DNA from: Apostichopus parvimensis
Lineage: Eukaryota; Echinodermata; Holothuroidea; Aspidochirotida; Stichopodidae
NCBI GenBank assembly: GCA_000934455.1
Contig: KN884578.1
Span: 1 to 43,175, forward strand
DNA: 43,175 nt
Direction of reading: 5' to 3'
In this document: positions 40,799 to 43,175 of the stretch, piece after piece
Numbering within the stretch: position 1 is the stretch's first letter
Layout: every line of letters starts with the position of its first letter
Notes under the pieces: generated by a model
Databases searched by the model: none
Told to the model about the DNA's origin: nothing
Seen by the model: only the letters and a program-made list of their open reading frames with translations
Program-made: the position numbers and the translations under genes

Positions 40799-42790
40799 GG
40801 GGCAGGGATACAAGTGGGACCGCACATTGTCTTTGTTTAACTGATGATTCATTGTTGTGGTAAATGAAAGTTCTTGTGTGTAAAAGGCACACCATAACAT
40901 CTTTTCATATTGTAAAATGAAAGTTTCCCTGCAAACTGTCATGCAATATTTTATTTTGTAATGTAGTATCCAACCTACCACCCAGATATAGTCCTGGTTT
41001 ATGTGTGATTGAAATGATGAAATTATTTTAAAAGAAGTAAAAACAAAGGACAACAAAATAAAATGTGACACAAATGCTTGGCATTGCATGAATTCTGAAG
41101 AAAAACTGTGATGTCCTATTAATGTATGGTTGAATACTTGTCTCAACTGTCAATAACATTATGTTTGTCACAAATTTCATCCAAGATTGAATTTGAAGTT
41201 GGTTCTGTCAAAAATAGAAATGTAATCTTATAAGCACAGCTCAGCATAACCTTCATGTATCGTTAAATATATTGTCTCGTGGATGACTAACTTACAGTAG
41301 AAACAACTGGTGAGATGAAGTTTTAGCAAGTCGTTTACTTGGTCCTTCTTCGAGGCATATGCTTTTTTTTTTTTTTTTTAACAGTTTTGCAACTATATTT
41401 AGACCTGTATCGCTTTACCAGCACTTCAATATAATTCCGTATTTTATGCCCCCTTCAGGCAAGCAGTGAGTGTTCACACTTTTCCCCCACTTCTATTCTT
41501 ACCTAAAGGACAAACTGATACCTTCTCATTCAAGTAAAATATTTCTTACTTTTTATCTTTCTGTCTACAACTTGTTAATAAAAACAGTGCCACTATGGTG
41601 TTTCACACAGGTATAGGTATGAATGGTAGCCCTTAAGTGCCATTCAAATTTACAATGTGGTATAAAAAACTGTGCTGTAAAATAAGAAGAAAGAAGATGA
41701 GAAAGAAAAACAGTGATTTTTAACCTTTTTTTTGGAAGCCATAAATTTCTACTGGGTTGGGTCAATGTTTAGTACATAACGTGTGCACAGTATTTGTCCA
41801 TAGCTATGTACACGTATATTTAGAACTACAAGCAAGGCTGTTTTCATAAATACTTTGTGTGGGGATGATAAAGTGGGGGGGTGTGCATCCAAACCCCCTC
41901 CCCCATATCCATGCCAGGGGTCAGTCAGAATCACATTATGATACTGTACATAACAAACATAATCTGAAAATTTGTGTTCACTTTTTGTCAAGAAAAGATG
42001 TAAATGATGGTAATCTATTGTTTGCATTTTGTCATGAAGAAATGAAAATAATGCTAATAGTACCTGACGAATAGTTAAATAGTGGCTGTCATAAATAAAC
42101 TGACTAATTATGCAAAATGAACTGTTTGTCTTAGTTCATCTATTCGTGCTGATAAATACATTCCTAGAATCTACCTTATTGTGACAAAATTGCTTTGTTA
42201 CCAAAATTCTCCACCTCGCACCTTAATCTCATCCCTACCACATCATGCTTACACATAAAAAAAAAAATGAATAGAAAAAAAAAATAGAACATGACCATTT
42301 TAATACATTTGTGCGATCGGTTACCATTTTTTCAAATTACTTCATTGGAATGCGGTTTTTGTGGTTTAAAATGACATACATAACAATGTAGTGACTAGGA
42401 ATGTTTTTATTAAGTCAAGCCTCTCAGGTAGTAAAAGGTGAAATCCTTTCTAGTTCTTTCTAGTCTTAGTTTACAACCACAACATGAAAGAATGACATCT
42501 TTTTTTTTGGGGGGGGGGGGGTACATTTAATGTACTTTTTCAGGTGATGCCCCACTTGGACAACATTTTTGTCAGATTGTTATTTTGTATGCATGCAATA
42601 AGTGCAAAGTGAGCTATTTTGCTGTATAAATGAGCTGTTGATATGATTAATGCTGTATAAAAATTATGTATTATTATTATTAATGAAATAACAACTGTAT
42701 ACCAAAGGAATTGTACTTCATCATTGCAAAATTACTTGAAGCATTGTTCCAACTAGTTCTCTAAACTTATCGATAATGAAAAAACAGGTT

Positions 42791-43175
42791 AATAACAGAT
42801 TGTCATAATCCAAACAGTGTGTATATAAATATCAACCTGTAGGCTAAGTTTTTTATTATTATCAGTTAGTTAGGCTAATAACAGATTGACATAGTCCAAA
42901 CATTGTATCTTTACATATAAACCTGTAGGCTAAGTTTGTTATTATTATCAGTTAGTTAGGCTAATAACAGATTGACATATTCCAAACATTGTATATATAA
43001 ATATGAACCTGTAGGCTAAGTTTGTTATCATTATCAGTTAGTTAGGGTAATAACAGATTGACATATTCCAAACATTGTATATATGAATATGAACCTGTAG
43101 GCTAAGTTTGTTATTATTTCACTTAGTTAGGCTAATAACAGATTGACATATTCCAAACATTGTATATATAAATAT
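42791..43175. repeat. 86-bp tandem satellite, at least 4.5 copies, open at right edge
   Basis: AATAACAGATTG starts at 42791, 42877, 42963, 43049 and 43134, giving periods of 86, 86, 86 and 85. Units share CCAAACATTGTAT, AACCTGTAGGCTAAGTTTGT and ATCAGTTAGTTAGG. Copies diverge by a few bases, and the array is cut by the window end. Confidence 0.95.

Larger units (their letters stand above)
35333..43175 (+). other. PNPLA4-like intron 4 (at least 7.8 kb, open at right edge)
   Basis: No reading frame with a VDGG-type motif was found on the plus strand, so the rest of the gene should lie further right. The stretch holds two TTAA-flanked MITEs (35757-36123 and 36666-36908), two copies of a shared repeat tail (37141-37205 and 37919-38010), a 381-bp hAT-type MITE (40418-40798), T/G tracts and a satellite at the right edge. 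A weak candidate exon at 38246-38370 is reported as a finding. Confidence 0.6.

Overview
The window is eukaryotic, intron-rich, AT-rich nuclear DNA. GT-AG introns are clear, and the density of microsatellites, short inverted-repeat elements and AGGCCT-type low-complexity motifs fits a marine invertebrate. The protein sequences look like a deuterostome, and I favour an echinoderm, possibly a sea cucumber. The species assignment is inference. There is a 640-bp assembly gap at 30297-30936.

Four protein-coding genes can be rebuilt exon by exon, with splice phases that agree at every junction. (1) XRRA1-like, minus strand: the first three coding exons at 13148-13244, 8933-9105 and 318-462, running off the left edge. 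(2) NKAP, plus strand, complete: eight coding exons from 14777 to 21414, 409 residues, ending in the conserved SynMuv-type C-terminal domain. (3) Pseudouridine-5'-phosphatase (PUDP/HDHD1), minus strand, complete: four exons from 29197 down to 25698, 233 residues, with all HAD motifs. (4) A PNPLA4-like patatin lipase, plus strand: four exons from 32470 to 35332. The exon with the catalytic Asp is not in the window, so the gene runs off the right edge through an intron of more than 7.8 kb.

The layout is XRRA1 <- -> NKAP (head to head, 1.5 kb between start codons), NKAP -> <- PUDP (tail to tail, about 4.3 kb), and PUDP <- -> PNPLA4 (head to head, about 3.3 kb including the gap). The genes belong to unrelated processes: a leucine-rich-repeat protein, nuclear RNA processing and transcription, nucleotide clean-up, and lipid or retinyl ester metabolism. 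PUDP and PNPLA4 also lie close together at human Xp22.31, so this looks like an old linkage.

The non-coding part is rich in small DNA-transposon derivatives whose ends can be read directly: a 381-bp hAT-type MITE with a perfect 8-bp target duplication, two different TTAA-flanked MITEs, a 336-bp element with CAGGGTTTT ends, and a 30-bp inverted repeat between perfect 8-bp direct repeats. There is also a perfect 71-bp palindrome, an exact 222-bp tandem duplication, and an 86-bp satellite at the right edge. I found no CRISPR array, rRNA, convincing tRNA, or prokaryote-type defence or biosynthetic system. The most interesting points are the PNPLA4-like protein with a roughly 150-residue N-terminal extension (presequence-like, then a Cys/His cluster), the repeated copies of the NKAP tail after its stop codon, and the cluster of MITEs.
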